From Metopolophium dirhodum (taxonomy: Eukaryota > Arthropoda > Insecta > Hemiptera > Aphididae), in contig NC_083567.1 in NCBI RefSeq assembly GCF_019925205.1, forward strand, positions 1,612,001 through 1,676,000: 64,000 bases of DNA, given 5' to 3'. The notes beneath the pieces were generated by a model that was not told the DNA's origin, did not search any database, and saw nothing but the letters and a program-made list of their open reading frames with translations. Position numbers and translations under genes: made by a program. Positions 44,300-58,508 of the stretch are shown in pieces (the stretch's first letter is position 1; each line of letters begins with the position of its first letter).

Positions 44300-47200
44300 T
44301 GTAGTGGGAATAATATTTTTTCCATGATATTAGTTTTTTTTCAAAGTCTGGGGAAGTATAAAATATGCGTGCAAGAATCTAGCGATTATGCCTGTTTATT
44401 TGGTCATGATCTCGCTGATGTCATTTTTAGGACTTAATGCATACAACGGCATCATTTACCAAATAAAACAAAATAAACCTAATTTATGTGATTGCGTCGT
44501 TTTTTTTGTAAATAGTCGCCTTTCAAAACTGTACTGTCTTTATTTCCCACACCCTGTAACATTGCGATTGTCCAGCTAAAATAACTTTTTGTCGAAAGCT
44601 GCAAATAGGCAAAAAAGATCTATAATATTATGTCACATACTTCTTTTAGGTATATACAGCTACGCGGTTAAAAATGTATATAGCGACGGATAAAATATTA
44701 TTTTTCGCTGGGCATACATAAATTATTATAATCACACGAATTTCAGAGGTAACGCCTTCGACAGTTTTTAAAAGACGTCAGTTTATCGCGAATGACGGCT
44801 AATTTTTTTCTACAGCTGATGATGATAACCTAATAAGCTTTATATTTTTAATATAAATATTACTTAATATATACATAGTTTCTTTTTTTTTAATTTCCTT
44901 GTCATTCTCCTCCAGTAACGCGTAGTAAATGAGATTTAAGGATTTTAATTTTAAAATGATTAATCAACGCATTTCATTAAAACAAACCACCGTCATAATT
45001 ACCAAAATGAAAAACATTTATGTATCCATTATACATAACTATCATAAAGATATTTATATATTATATCATAGAAGTACATAATATATTGTATATAACTTGT
45101 ATTTTTAGAGCTTGCATAATATAATATATTAATGTTACATTATAATATTATTATAATATTATGTACCTATACCGTAATAAGAATAGTGCCTGCTGCAGAA
45201 TTTTAAAAATATTAAACATTTTTACAACGTCGATCGTAGGGGGAATAATGCGGACGACGTTATCGAATGTTTGTCAGCTGTAAAAGATAAAACGCGCCTC
45301 GGTATAATGTTATTATACAAAATGATGCGATATAATATAATATAATATAATAATATAATCTTGAATAGGCGACGTCATGAAAATAACGTCATAAACACAT
45401 CGAGACGACCGGATAGTTTACAGTAATTTTGTGGTCCGAAATGTTAACTCAGACGTCTTTTGCTGATAATAATAATAATAATAATATAATGACACAAAGA
45501 AAAGGGGATGATGTAATGGTACGCAATAAAAGTGTTGAGCCATCGTAAAAATTTAGCGATCGGAGTTTTTATTTTTACTCGCCCGCAGTGTACATAATAA
45601 TATATATATACATAATTTCAATGTCCGCGTATAATACTGATAAGCAATAACCATTATAAAATGTAATATCACTTTTAATGGCTGTTACATTTGCGCCCGA
45701 ATGGTTATTTTATTTCTGCGGGGTGTTTTTGTATAAATGCCATTTTCGGAGGTGGTCGGGGGAGGGTCGCTCGTCCCACGCCACCGCGAGGGGTGTTGGC
45801 CTTTTATTTACACCGAGCGACGACGACTGACCATTAAAATGAAAAAAACAAACAATAAACGAGTGTAATCTTTGCAAAATATTGTCCGTTGAACGCCGCT
45901 CGGCTCTTATTATTATTTAACCACGCGATTTGTAATTACACCACTTTTATACCGATGTTTCGGCATTGTAGTCGTACGTGTACCGCGAACAAACAGAAAC
46001 CCAGTACCTAACTATATAATATTATAGTTGTAGTTCAATATTATTATTATTATAAACGTGAATTGTATAATATTATAATCGATGATATCCGTCTTTTTTC
46101 TGTAAGGGTGCGTGCGTGCATTTCACTCGCGTCCGATTGTTATTTTTTATTTTACGTATTATTATATATACATCCCGCGTGTAACGTTCAATATCCAGAA
46201 ATGACTATTTATGAACTATACATTGTAACTATACAAATATTATGTAAAATACATTATAATTTATAATAAATGTATAATTATCGATTAGTATCTATAATGG
46301 TATAGGTAAAAATGTATATTGTATATTTGATCACTATTATTATAAGCATATCAGTTCCCCACGGTTATTATACAGTGTTTAATTGATTTGCCGTATAAGC
46401 ATACAGTTTTAATAGTATTATGTAAACGCGTTATGAATGAATTATTTAAATTCAGCAAAACGCGTACCAATACAATTTTGGAATGCGTTAACGTAAATGT
46501 TTGGACATTAAACCACTCGAAAAAACATAAAAGCATAGAATAATAACAACATAAAAAAACGTTGGAAGAACGCGCAGTAAAGCTGAAATGCGTGGAAAAA
46601 ATGATATTATGTAACTGCCGAAAACGAACATCGACATTCTATTGACACAAACAAAATAGACATTACTTATTTACGAAATTATTTTACGGGCGTGTCTGGC
46701 ACATTCGAGTGAGGCGCGATGACGTAACGTAAATTTTAATATCATTAAAACTAGGTAGGCCCATCTGATTGACTAAAGCGCAAAAAATTTAAATATATAT
46801 AAAATATGTTTAAACTCGTTGAAATTTAGTCAATTTGATTTATTTAAAACATTTCAAATCATTAGTGAATAATCGAGTTTGTAAAAATGTATATATAAAC
46901 TTGATTTTTACGCGGCTCAAAGGCCAACATTTAGTTCATTATACTTGTCAAAATTCACTGGCATGCGTGTCAAAACTAACCAAATAAATGTATTATTATT
47001 TATTAGTTTTAGTAATACAATACATGAAACGGTGGTTTACTTTTTGAATATATTATAGGTAGACGACTTCTAAACTTTGTTGCAATTAGTTTAGTGTCAA
47101 ACTATTGTATAATAATATTATTTAATACGTTAGGTACTATGTGTCAGTATTTGATCTGAAAAATATATATTCTAAACATTCGAGATGTAGGCAGTAGTTT

Positions 47201-47600
47201 ATCCAGGACTTGTCCAAGAGGAAGACCCTGATTTTCAAAAAAACATATTTTTTACTTGTCGACACCTTAATTTAGAGTTAATCGTTTTTCTGTATTATTT
47301 CTATTTATTTAATCATTATTAATTACATGTATAATTGTAGAGAGGCATAATTAAGTATACGTATCAAATACAAATAGGTATTATTACATTATAAATATAT
47401 TATTTTTTTTTTCATAATTGTAGTTATATTTAGTTATATATTTTCTACTTACGCGATATATAAAACATTTATTAGATTAGTATAATTTTAATAATGAAGA
47501 ACAATATATAATTCTCATTTAATTACTAATAAAAACGTCAAAGTTTAAGGTGCTAATGGATAAATATCTTCAAAATTAAATTAATTTATCTTTATTTTCT
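44300..47600. other. No supportable gene
   Basis: AT-rich with CpG-richer patches near 45200-45320, 45720-45960 and 46600-46730. A fragment resembling a hAT-like MITE lies near 47195-47240 (TTTATCCAGGACTTGTCC). Confidence 0.45.
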
Positions 47601-47619
47601 TTGGAACATCTATTAATAG

Positions 47620-47927
47620 TTACATCGACATATAATACAATATCCCTGTGTATGTTCAAAAGCCAACCAGAGTACCAGACCAGTTAAACGTTCTTCTCCT
47701 ATTCGAGATCTTAGACAAGTTTTCGATCCAATTAAAAGTAAAAATTAAATATGTTCTAATTTTAAACGTAATATTATGTTAATTAAACATAACATTCATG
47801 ATTTAAATTGATACATTTAATGTAAACATAACCTCGCTATAAATTAATAATAAAAGCTAAACTTCCAAGGGTTGAAAAGCTTCTCTCAGCAGAGGAAACA
47901 CCAACAGTCAAAGTGCCTGGTTTTAAA
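47620..47927 (+). pseudogene. Two coding-like fragments with polyadenylation signal
   Basis: An open stretch at 47620-47750 includes RPVKRSSPIRDLRQVFDPIK. After about 110 AT-rich bases, a second stretch (47857-47927) reads KLPRVEKLLSAEETPTVKVP and ends in TAA, with AATAAA about 40 bases on. The two join in phase if GTAAAA acts as donor and AAAAG as acceptor, but that acceptor has no pyrimidine tract. This could be the end of a real gene or a decayed retrocopy; I recognise no family. Confidence 0.3.
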
Positions 47928-48049
47928 TAACAAAAGACACTTTCATGATATGAAATTTCACAAATACCTTCTAATAAAATAGTCACGACCAGTGAGAGTA
48001 TTCTCATATTTCTAGTATATTGTATAGTGACGTTTTACTGTTACGCCTA

Positions 48050-48175
48050 AGGTTCAACCCCCCCCCCCAAAAAAAAAAAAAAATTAATAGTTGTGTACCT
48101 AGGTATAATTAATTAATATTTATAGATTATGACCCCTCCCCCCCCGAATTTTTTTTTGTGTTCGCGCCTGACTCA
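48050..48175. mobile_element. Possible C-run MITE remnant
   Basis: TTACGCCTAAGG near the left and CGCGCCTGACT near the right, with two C-runs next to A or T runs, resemble the hAT-like MITE at 37389. Ends are not clean. Confidence 0.3.
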
Positions 48176-48199
48176 AACCTAAAGGCATGCCGCCGTTAT

Positions 48200-51100
48200 G
48201 TGTTAATACGTAGCGGATATCCAACGGAAAAATCAGCAGCGATGAGAACAACGAGAATAACGTCTTGAAATCGCGTGGCGGTTTTTACCATTATAAAATA
48301 TCGCGTTGGCACGTGACCCGCGGGGGAGGTGGGTTAGGTATGGCTGAGGATCAGCCGATGCCGCAGGAGCGTTCCGCGCGATGAAAACGAGGGGCGGGCG
48401 CGTGTGCGTGTTTACAAAAGAAAATGGTAATAGAGGTCTTTGGCACAAAGTCGTGTGCAATTGTATAGGTATATCGACCTTACACACCAGCGGAGAGGAG
48501 AGAAAATGTACAAATAAACGCGAGTTTATGCGCCGGCGTCCCTGCAAATATACGCGCGATAAACATCTCGTTTAGGTAAGTGCATACACGCGCGCGTATA
48601 CATGCTGCACATACGCACATTGATGTACTTAAAGTTAAACCTTAGCACGTATGTACCTATCGTGTTTGGCCATGTAATGAAGACGATCGCAAACGATTGT
48701 TTTTTTGCGGTCTTTTATCTATATATATATATTATATTAAGACGTATGATGGGTACACGCGTATATCGTCTATATACTGTATATACGTCATCTCACAGAA
48801 ACGAGAATAAGGTATAAAATAAAAAAAATTCTGTACACGTGTCGTTCGCCACGATATTGCAGTCGTTCTCGTCGTCCGCGAAAATCTCAGAGCCGGTCAC
48901 GAGAAACGGTCGTAAAAACAAACCCGACAAATGGGCCACTATATTCTGCAGCGTATATGCAGCAGCGGAAACACTATATATAATATATATAATACTCTTC
49001 GTTTTGCCCTTTTCCGAGGCCAAAACCGACGACGGCGTGATGAATCTGTTTTTTTTTTTTGGTAAAATAAAAACGAATAAAGATAAGATAGGTGGTATAT
49101 CTGCAGCACGTTCGATCGGTTGACGCGCTCGCAGGTCGTCTCCCCGGACAGTGCGCATCGTCTCTCTGTATAAATACTGTACATATTATAAAAAAAAGTA
49201 TCGCGATTTATATTTTTTTGGTGAATGTATACATTGGTAATGTTATGACAGTTAGAAAAAAATATTATATGCAAATCACGCGAGGGGATTAGCGAGCGGA
49301 GCGAACGGGGGACCAATAAGCCTCCTACAGCGTAATATTATAATATATTATAATATAATATCACTCGTTTCGTTACTCTTCAGCACACCAAAGGCTCTCG
49401 TCATATAGGTAGCGAATATTGTGTGTAACCGTTACATGATTACAATAATGTTATGAAGTTTCTTCGCATTTAGAATAAATTCCGAACCGTTTGCACCGCG
49501 GGAATGGCGGACGCGCGAAAAGTTTAAAACAAACAAAGAACGGCGCCATGCGGGACGCGATGGCTATTAAATATTACTATTGTTATATACACAATGTATG
49601 ATTACACTTTCAGCGAGACTTATTATCGTATGTGCATAATAAAAAACAAAACGCACGGAACGTCATCATCGCCGTATATTATTATGTAATGTTATTATGT
49701 GTTCACACGTACCGCCATTTTCCGGGAAAAACTGTTGACGACTCTCGAGCACTATCGTTATTATCAAACGCGTTTATGTGTGGAATCCTGCAGGGTAAAA
49801 AAAATACAAAAATACAATAATATAATATGCTCGTTTATCGTACATAAATATTTCGTTTTTTGTGTGCTTTATTGGGCCGTAGGTACCGCTTCCTCCACGC
49901 CCTCCTAGTCCACCGCCCCCGGGCTGTTTCCATTTCCGCCGCGCGTCCTGCTCTTTACATCCGGTAATGAGCTTAAAGATTTCCGGTATCCCACATGCAT
50001 ATATATATGACCGTATTTCGGAGGGTGCCGAGCGGCGTATTTCGCCGTCGTCGGCATATAATTCAATGACGGTGACGACAAAAACGTATAAAGTTGCACA
50101 CACGCCGTCCGTATACAAACGCACCGCCGCGGCAGTCGTGACACGGACAGACGATGCGCCTCCGGAGAGAGAGAGAGACGCGGCGGAGGCTTTTGTGAAA
50201 TATCAACCGTTACCGTGGTGGCGGTCGCGTATAATAATATATATAACGCGTATAGGGTGGTTTGCGCGCTGCAGTTGTTTGCCAAAGGCATTTGTTTTAT
50301 CTCGTTTCCACGCGCCGCCGTGCCAAAAGCCTGCGGGGCGTCACGCAGTCGTGTGCGCGTGGACAAATTTCCTGGTCGCAGATTAGTTTTGGGATTCAAA
50401 CGCAAACAAAAATGACGATGATAATAATAATAGTAATAAAACAACTTTTTTCCCGTCCCCCGCTCGCGATGACGTATAATATTATATTTTGCGATCGCTG
50501 GATAACGAGGTGCAAACACCGTACTGCACACACGCCACGATATATTATATTAAATAATAATATTATATAAATACAAATGCACAGTGTGTATAAATGTGCA
50601 AAACAAACACCCGAGGAATCTAAACACCACAAGGGACCATGTACATGTATAGCTGCTGCACACGCGGTCGTGTATATTATTATTGTGTACGAAAAAAATA
50701 GTGATACGATTATATGTTATTAAATTATATTGTAATATTTCGGTCGAGCGGTGAATTTATCGAAAAAAAGGTCGACAACTACAACTGCAGTAATATTGTA
50801 TTTGCGTTTGTTTGGTTTTTTTTTTTTTTGTTTGTACGCGCTCCACGAAAAACGTGAAATTAAACGCTGAAATTCGTAATATTAATTAATTTACGGTATC
50901 CACGCGCATGCGTATTTCGTACCGCCGTGAAGTCTGCCGCGTCATACGCGTATTTCGTGCGTACGTATTTGGCATTATAATATTATTTTACCCACCTATT
51001 ACCCATGACTATAATATTTTATTGAATAATAATAATAATAAATAATATACCTACGATAAAACGCGCCGTATAATAATATTATATTGTATCTCGCGGGTTT

Positions 51101-51750
51101 GCAGTAGAGACGTCGCAGTCGAAGTAATTACCATTAGTTTGTGTGTATAATAATGATATTTAACACATTTTGGTGTTACTGTAAGGCTAAGGCGTATGAT
51201 GTCGTTACACTATTATTCAAATCGTACAAAACGTGAAAAATTATCGTGAGCGTAACGTCATTTGAATAATATTATTAAATTATAGAGTTGTGTAATACGC
51301 GTGGTCGGCGTACATCGTATATACACAAATTTATAATGATAATTATTTCAAAACGATCGTCGTCGTCGTTTGAACACGCCAAATCGTCAATTTTTCGGAG
51401 GTCCAGTTATGTGTGTTCGAATCGATACGAATCGGGTTTGTTCCGATATTATCCTGAGATGTTAATTAGATGTACGTCTGCGTGTTGTCCCGGCAATAAT
51501 ATACGGTCTGACGGGAATTATTGGTCTACAACGACGACGATATTATTATCAACGTACGAATGCATTTTGAAAATTATAATATTAATATTTTCATACTGCC
51601 GTTATATTTTGGAATATTACAATATAATATTTATTGTATATCGACGCGTTCATTAGAGGTACATCTCGGAGTGGTGTATGTCTCTACGGAAATGCAATTT
51701 GCGCAGAGCTACGCTACAGATCACTATATTTTATTTCTAATATTTATTTA
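48200..51750. other. CpG-rich non-coding region
   Basis: A 3.5-kb region with many CG dinucleotides (CGACGACG, GCGCGC, CGCCGCCG). Several ORFs of 100-200 codons occur, but they overlap on both strands, are low in complexity and have no splice context or domain. It could be a promoter or enhancer region of a gene outside the window. Confidence 0.4.
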
Positions 51751-52178
51751 TTAACTGTTCAATATTAAACAAGTGTTTATAGTGGACACTCGACGTTATT
51801 CGAAATAATTACTCTACCCACTTTCAAACGTGTAATTTAAATTCATTCATTTATCACGTTCTGCGCATACCTAATATATTGTAAGTATATGTATTTTTAT
51901 TATATATATATATATGTCCTTAATCAAAAAATAATCATTAGGTATATCTATTTCATTCGCCGTGCACTGATGGCGCATAATATACCTAGGTTAAGAAAAC
52001 AAATTATAAGGTATTTTTTTTAACATTGTGGCATTGGAATATTTTTCTTGACATCGACGAAATAATAAAATGTCAGCCATTCAATAATTATTAATGAGTA
52101 AGTGTTTTTAAACCAGATAAATATCATCGTCAATTTTTGGAAGTTTATTTTTGTGAACTGCGTTATTTTTCCGTCATT

Positions 52179-52202
52179 TTATCCCCTTATAAAAGGGGAT
52201 AA
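52179..52202. promoter_or_regulatory. Hairpin containing a TATA box
   Basis: TTATCCCCTT and AAGGGGATAA are perfect 10-bp arms around ATAA, and the centre reads TATAAAAG. No initiator or gene was found downstream. Confidence 0.3.
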
Positions 52203-52737
52203 CAAATAAATAAATACCACGCTCTCTGAGAAATTGTCTTCTCGTCGAATCGGAAAATTCTAGTGTTCAAATAAATATATGTTGTAAATAATGACCTAAA
52301 TAGCTTATAATATAATATATAGTCTTTCACTATTTCATTTTCTTTTTACATGAACTATTTGATCGATATAAGTATAAAAGATTAGACCTGTTGTAATAAT
52401 GTTCCGAAAACCATATTACACTGTAAGACTTGCAAAAAATATAAACAATAATAACTGATCATACTACAAATAGCCTGAGACTTGGTCTCATTTATGAAAA
52501 ATTATTTTTCTCCGTTAGGTTCTCATTAGGTTCATTTAAATGTATCAGATGTAATTAGTAATATTTAAATATTTTGTAAATAGAAAATTGACTTTTAATA
52601 TATTAGCTATGTCCTAATATAACGCTGTGGATATTATTAATTATTATTCTGAGTAAACGTCTGTAATAAATAATAATCAATCATCAATGTACAACTTAAT
52701 AAATATATTTTATGTACATCTATATACATAATTAAAA

Positions 52738-54510
52738 AGGTGGGCAAGTGGATGTCGCTCTGCTGTACTGTAGGTTACAAGTGGGTCACTGTATAATGGA
52801 TGGTATTAAATTTGAATTCAATGATATATCATTGTATAAGAAAAACGATTCTGAGTGGAGACGATATGTCAGTCTAGGTATAAGACATATTATACACTTA
52901 TCTATGGTATTAAAAAAAAAATTGACCTATAATAAATTCCAAATTAATCATATCACAATATCCATTAGGTACATATAACGCGTTATACATCAACAATAAA
53001 CCGTGATACTATCATCATAATATATCGATGAAAATATTACAAATTAGAAGTTTCAAGTGCCCACGAATAATATTATACAATCATAACAAAATAACTAAAA
53101 TAGTTATTCTAGGTTTTTATGTAATTTCGTCCAAATTTGAACTTAAAATGACTATACAAATAAACTGTGCTTGTGTATTTTTTAGATTTTTTGGTAACCG
53201 AATTATCTATTTACATGGAATCTTGTTTTAAATTTTCAATCCTTAGCTATAAAAACTGAACATTTTATAATTTATTAATTACAATGGTTGATAATTTTCG
53301 AGATTTTGATAAATTCTGTCCAAATTTGATCTTTAAATGCTTATAAAAAAAAACTGTGCCTATGTATTTTCAATATTTTTCAACTGCTATTGTAAAAATG
53401 TATCAGGAGTCTTGTATTAAATTTTTACACTTTTTGGCCCAACAGATAAAACTTTATTGATATTTATAGAAAAAAAAACTAAAAAAATTGAAAACTGAAA
53501 ATGCCCGTAAACAGCTCAAAAAGTGTCAAAATATTTTCAAAATTGTATGGTGTATAGGAAATGCTAATATAAACATTCAGTGAAATTTTCATGTATCTAC
53601 AGTTATTCGTTTTTGAATTACAAGAAAATAAGGAAATCGGTACATGAGAAATCGAGTGAATATCTAATGTTGTAAAAATATGAATTTAAAACGCTCATAA
53701 AAATTTAATTTGACTTTCTTGTAGAAATTTTTTTTTTGATAAAGTTAGACAAACTTATGAGGAATCTTGTATTAGATTTTAAAATCTTAGATTTAAAAAG
53801 AAAATTTTTTATGAATTTCTAACTCAAAATAATTTGCAAATTTTCGTGATTTTTCCGTATTTTTTCAAGATTTGAACTTTAAACGTGTATAAAAAAAAAC
53901 TGTGACTAAGGATTTTTAATTTTTTTCATCTGCCTTTGAAACAATAACCTAGGAGCCTTCTATTAAATTTTCAAGCTTTTTTACCCAACAAATAAAATTT
54001 TATTGATATTTATAGAAAAAAAATTTAAAAAAACTGAAAACTGACAATGTCCGTAAACAGTTCAAAAAAAGTCAAATTATTTTCAAAATTGTATTGTGTA
54101 TAGAAAATGCAAATATAAACAACCAGTGAAAATTTCATGCATCTACGGTCATTTGTTTTAGAGTTACACCAATAACCAAAATCGATTTTGTTAAAAATCG
54201 ATTTTGCGTAAAAATTCCCGTTTTTCCTTAATTTTTCTTTTGTTTTTCACATCGCTTTTGAAAACTACTGGGAAATTAAAATTTTGACCTCCCCAATGCA
54301 CCAACGATATTCACTTTCCCATCGAACAAGATACTGAAGTCGAAAATCGAAGCATTATTTCGACTACTTATCGTGTACACAGACACAAAAATAAAAAAAT
54401 AAAAAAAAAATAAAAAAAAAAATAAAAAAAAAAACACACATCATTGTAAAATCAATACATTCATCGTTTCACTCAGAATCTAAAACTCCAATTTCACCTC
54501 ACTCAGTGGT
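52738..54510 (+). mobile_element. Unclassified interspersed repeat, copy 2
   Basis: It matches 5966-7283 from the GTGGATGTCGCTCTGCTGTA end onward and extends further. GATTCTGAGTGGA near the left end (52849) is inverted as TTCACTCAGAATC near the right end (54468), so the element may be a DNA transposon with subterminal inverted repeats. An A-rich tract lies at 54385-54435. Confidence 0.65.
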
Positions 54511-57500
54511 GAATTGGACCAAACTATTATTTTTTTAAATTATTATTGCAAAATATATGATATTTTATTATTGTATTTTTGACCAATACAAATTATTTCA
54601 TCTTAACTTATATTGTGGTAGGGGTACAGTTCCTTTACCAATATAGTTTTACTATAAAATGTGTACACATATTGTATACTTTTAAATTACGGTGTATACA
54701 AAATAGGTACATTTATTTTTATACACCTCATGGCGCACTTGTAGTTTATACTAATGTTAAGACTTATAAGTTATAACGTTTCTAAAAGTTATGTTTTAAA
54801 ACTTATTATTTCCTCAGTAATTGTATGGTATTATACGATTATATAATATTATATATATATATATGTATTAAAAGTAAAACGAATATGATTGAACTGGCAA
54901 ACTGAAACTATACCCGCCCCCAACAAAATGTTTGAAAAATGTAATTGTACCCTTTGACAGACTCCCAAACATAGATCAATTTCAGTTTCCTCATTTAATG
55001 ACCACGCTATAAGATCCAAACATTAAATGATTTGTCTCAATTTATTTTCCTGACAAATCCACTATGGCACTATTATTAAACGTCTCTTAACGATCGGACG
55101 GGACTCCGCCAAAACCACAACCTCATAATATTAGGGTATAAAAAGGTTTTACCCTCATGTTTATCCCGATTCGTAAATTCTCGTTCTTTTGTTAAAATAT
55201 GTTCACTACTGCATGCAGTACTGCGCGCCTGAGAACTTTTATATACATATAATAAACTACACACATAAAACAGTATGTATATAAAACTTATTTATCGCCA
55301 AAGCTAGATCTCTGTACGCAATTAATAATTATTAAACTTACATGAACATCGTATACAAATAAATAAACAATTATAAATTAATGACTTAGAAACTTTTAAT
55401 AGTGCAGTCATTTGTCGTTAACAACAGACCAAACTATAACATATTATGGTATTGAACCGAGACGAGTCGGAAAATAAGTCCCATCCGATCATATAGGTAT
55501 AATATAAGAGGAAAGGAAAGAAAAATACAAATATTTATTTAAATGCATATTTTTAATTTTAATGTTTCTAAGGATATTGTATCTATGCAATTTTAAGTTT
55601 TCCATAATTATTTGTATTTTTTCAGTTTTTAATAATTTCAACAATTAAATCAACTAAAATATTATAATAATATCATAAATAACACTGCGTACACACAACA
55701 ACTATGACGCCATTACGACCCCAATGTTCTCATATTTCCAACCACCGCTGTCGTGCTGACGAGTGAGACAAAAAAATATCTTGTCTCAATTTTACTGGTA
55801 GTCGGTACAAATAATATAAGAAGATAATTAGTGAACTCAACAATATAATATTATAAATAACTGAGGCAATTACATTGAGAGCTAAAACTTAATTTCTACC
55901 CTAATCAAAGGTGTTATGTCCCATTTCGTACAATTATTCTTTCACGTCGATATTATTATCATACGATTATCATTATCGACATTATTATGTTTATGTAGGT
56001 ATTAAGAACGTGTTTTGTTCCACCTAAAATGTTGAAATAATTACTCACCACTTATAATGTTCACGCGAGCCATGCTTTCTTAAGTTGTATATTATTTTAA
56101 AATGTGGCTATAAATAATTATAGGATGTAGACGCGTACGTTTGTTACGTAAATATTATTATTATATTCATATGAATAAGCGAAAATTAAGTTTGACGTTA
56201 GTGATTAAAATTTGAAACATTTAAACCAATATGACGCGTACGGATTTCCACGAATTTGGCCCACCCACATAACTTAACTAATGCCAAAAGTTAGCTTTCA
56301 ACATAATATAATAATAACAGAATATACAATTTCAAACTTAAAAGAAAATAGCGTCATCATAGAAAAATGTTTTTTTTTAATTGTTTAGTATGGGTGGGCC
56401 ACACGATTACTATTGTACGATAACTATTTGCCGACTATTAATTGGAATGGTCTTAATAGATTAATTGTTGTAATATGTGGGTGGTCAAAAATCATTATGG
56501 TTCGGGACATATTTATATGGCCATTATGTTTTTTTGGACGTTATAATAATATGTTTTCAAATGTAATATTCAGAGTGTTGCCGTTGGATGGCTTCCCCAA
56601 CACAAGGCTCACGAGCCATTTCAATGTTTAAGTCTTTCTTCAAATACGTTCATTATAAAAACCATACTAATTACAAATTATGTATTTTCTATTAAATGTT
56701 AGAAAAAAAAACCAATAACGTATTACGCACAATAATTGGATTATACGCATATTAAATGTTCACATATACCAACCATAACAATTAATAGGTAGTTTTTTTT
56801 TTATAGTTCACTGGCATAATCTTGCAAATCCACTTTGACGTGATTTTTGTTGAAAACAGCCGTTTCATTTTACATAAAATTAAAATATTGCGAGGCTTCG
56901 TAGGATCTACAACGAATTATATAATTATTAGAATAAATAATTTGATTACGTCTAACACCGTGTGTGGTTAAAAACGGTTACCTTAGACACTACGCGTCTG
57001 AATAGAACATATTATATTTTTCGTCACTAAAATCGAATACAAGACATATAATAAGTGCATAGGTAGTATGTACAGATAACTAGTTAGTAAACTTAATATG
57101 TATAATAGTAAAATTCTGATGAATATTATTTATAATTTGGTAGTCAATTTTTTTTTATCGTTCAATTTCAATTGTATACGCTTGTAGATAATATAATAAA
57201 TCTATATATGCCATTTAAAAGGATAACAAACAGCTGCAGTATCTTAGGTATATTAAATTATTATTATATTATTATTTTTGTGGGCGTTTTACGATATTTC
57301 GGGCGTTTGATTTATTATTATTAATATTACACACACGGTGTGTAATTTCTGCCAGTTAAAGTGTTGCAGGCCGAGTACCCGCTAATAATTGTATATTTTT
57401 TTTCATTTCCTAAATGATATTATAACGACATAAGTATGTTATGACCTACGCATGTCTACGTGGAATGCGTATATTTTCGTTGGTTTTCGTAATATATTTG

Positions 57501-58468
57501 GTCGAGTCCGCGTGATTACCCAAAACGATCATTGCAGTGAAATAATAGAAAAACAGTTGAGCGTTATTTCACTATTATTTTTTACGAGCGTCTAATAAGT
57601 TTAAATCTTCATGAAATTCGATATTTGTGCGCAAAACAACGATTTCTCATGAAATCATTATCTTATTTTTTTGAAAAAACGATAATTAATTAAAAAATAA
57701 TAACTGTCGTAGATATACTACCTACTTGAAATTTGAGTTTTTTTTTCTATAAATATCGTTTGAACAATCTCTGCAAAAATTTAAAACAACTAATTTGTAA
57801 ATCTAATTTTTAGATAAATTTTGGTAGTAAAAACGTTTATTTGAGTCAAGTAGTTTGTTTTATACAACTTATTTAAATATCAATATTTTTTTGGAGTGAA
57901 TTAATTTTAAATATAATAATTTTTTTCAAAATAATGTTTTTGGGAATATCTTGACATATTAAGTACTACATTATTTATTACCTATATCATTTTCATACAT
58001 TTTGTCATACGTTTGACTAGTACCAATTTTTTATTTTAATTTGTCAGGGCTTTCTGTTACCTACACCCTGTATATATAAATTTATGTATATATATATGTA
58101 AGTAAAACAATATATGGAAGTGTAGTGCGTTGTCTGCACAAAGCAACAAAAGAGGTTTTTATTCTAGAGACAGCTGAGAAATAACATTTTGAAGAGCTAA
58201 GACTTGTAATCGTGTCAAACGGGCTGAACGTCCGTTCACACTGAACTGAATGTTAAACGCAGTCGTTATATATTATGTACATAATATAAACCTACTTATA
58301 CATATATATGATACTCGTTCGTAACTTAATGCATATACATTATACATTGTATAAAACACCAATCGATACGTGAAATTTACATAATGGCTCTAAATAAATT
58401 ACGAACCGTGTATAGTGGCGAGACGATACGCGTTAACTACAAATATATCAATCCACAACTATCTATAT

Positions 58469-58508
58469 AATAATAATAATGTATTATTATTATTATTATT
58501 ATTATTAT
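58469..58508 (+). repeat. TAA/TTA trinucleotide run
   Basis: AATAATAATAAT turns into a long ATT run, forming an inverted pair that could fold. Confidence 0.8.

Noticed and set aside
47195..47260. Coding-like phrase around GLVQEEDPDFQK
   Set aside because: The DNA matches the degenerate start of a hAT-like MITE (TATCCAGGACTTGTCC), so the frame is coincidental.
49905..50531. ORF of 208 codons on the minus strand
   Set aside because: Low-complexity tracts, overlapping long ORFs on the other strand and no domain; expected in a CpG-rich, stop-poor region.
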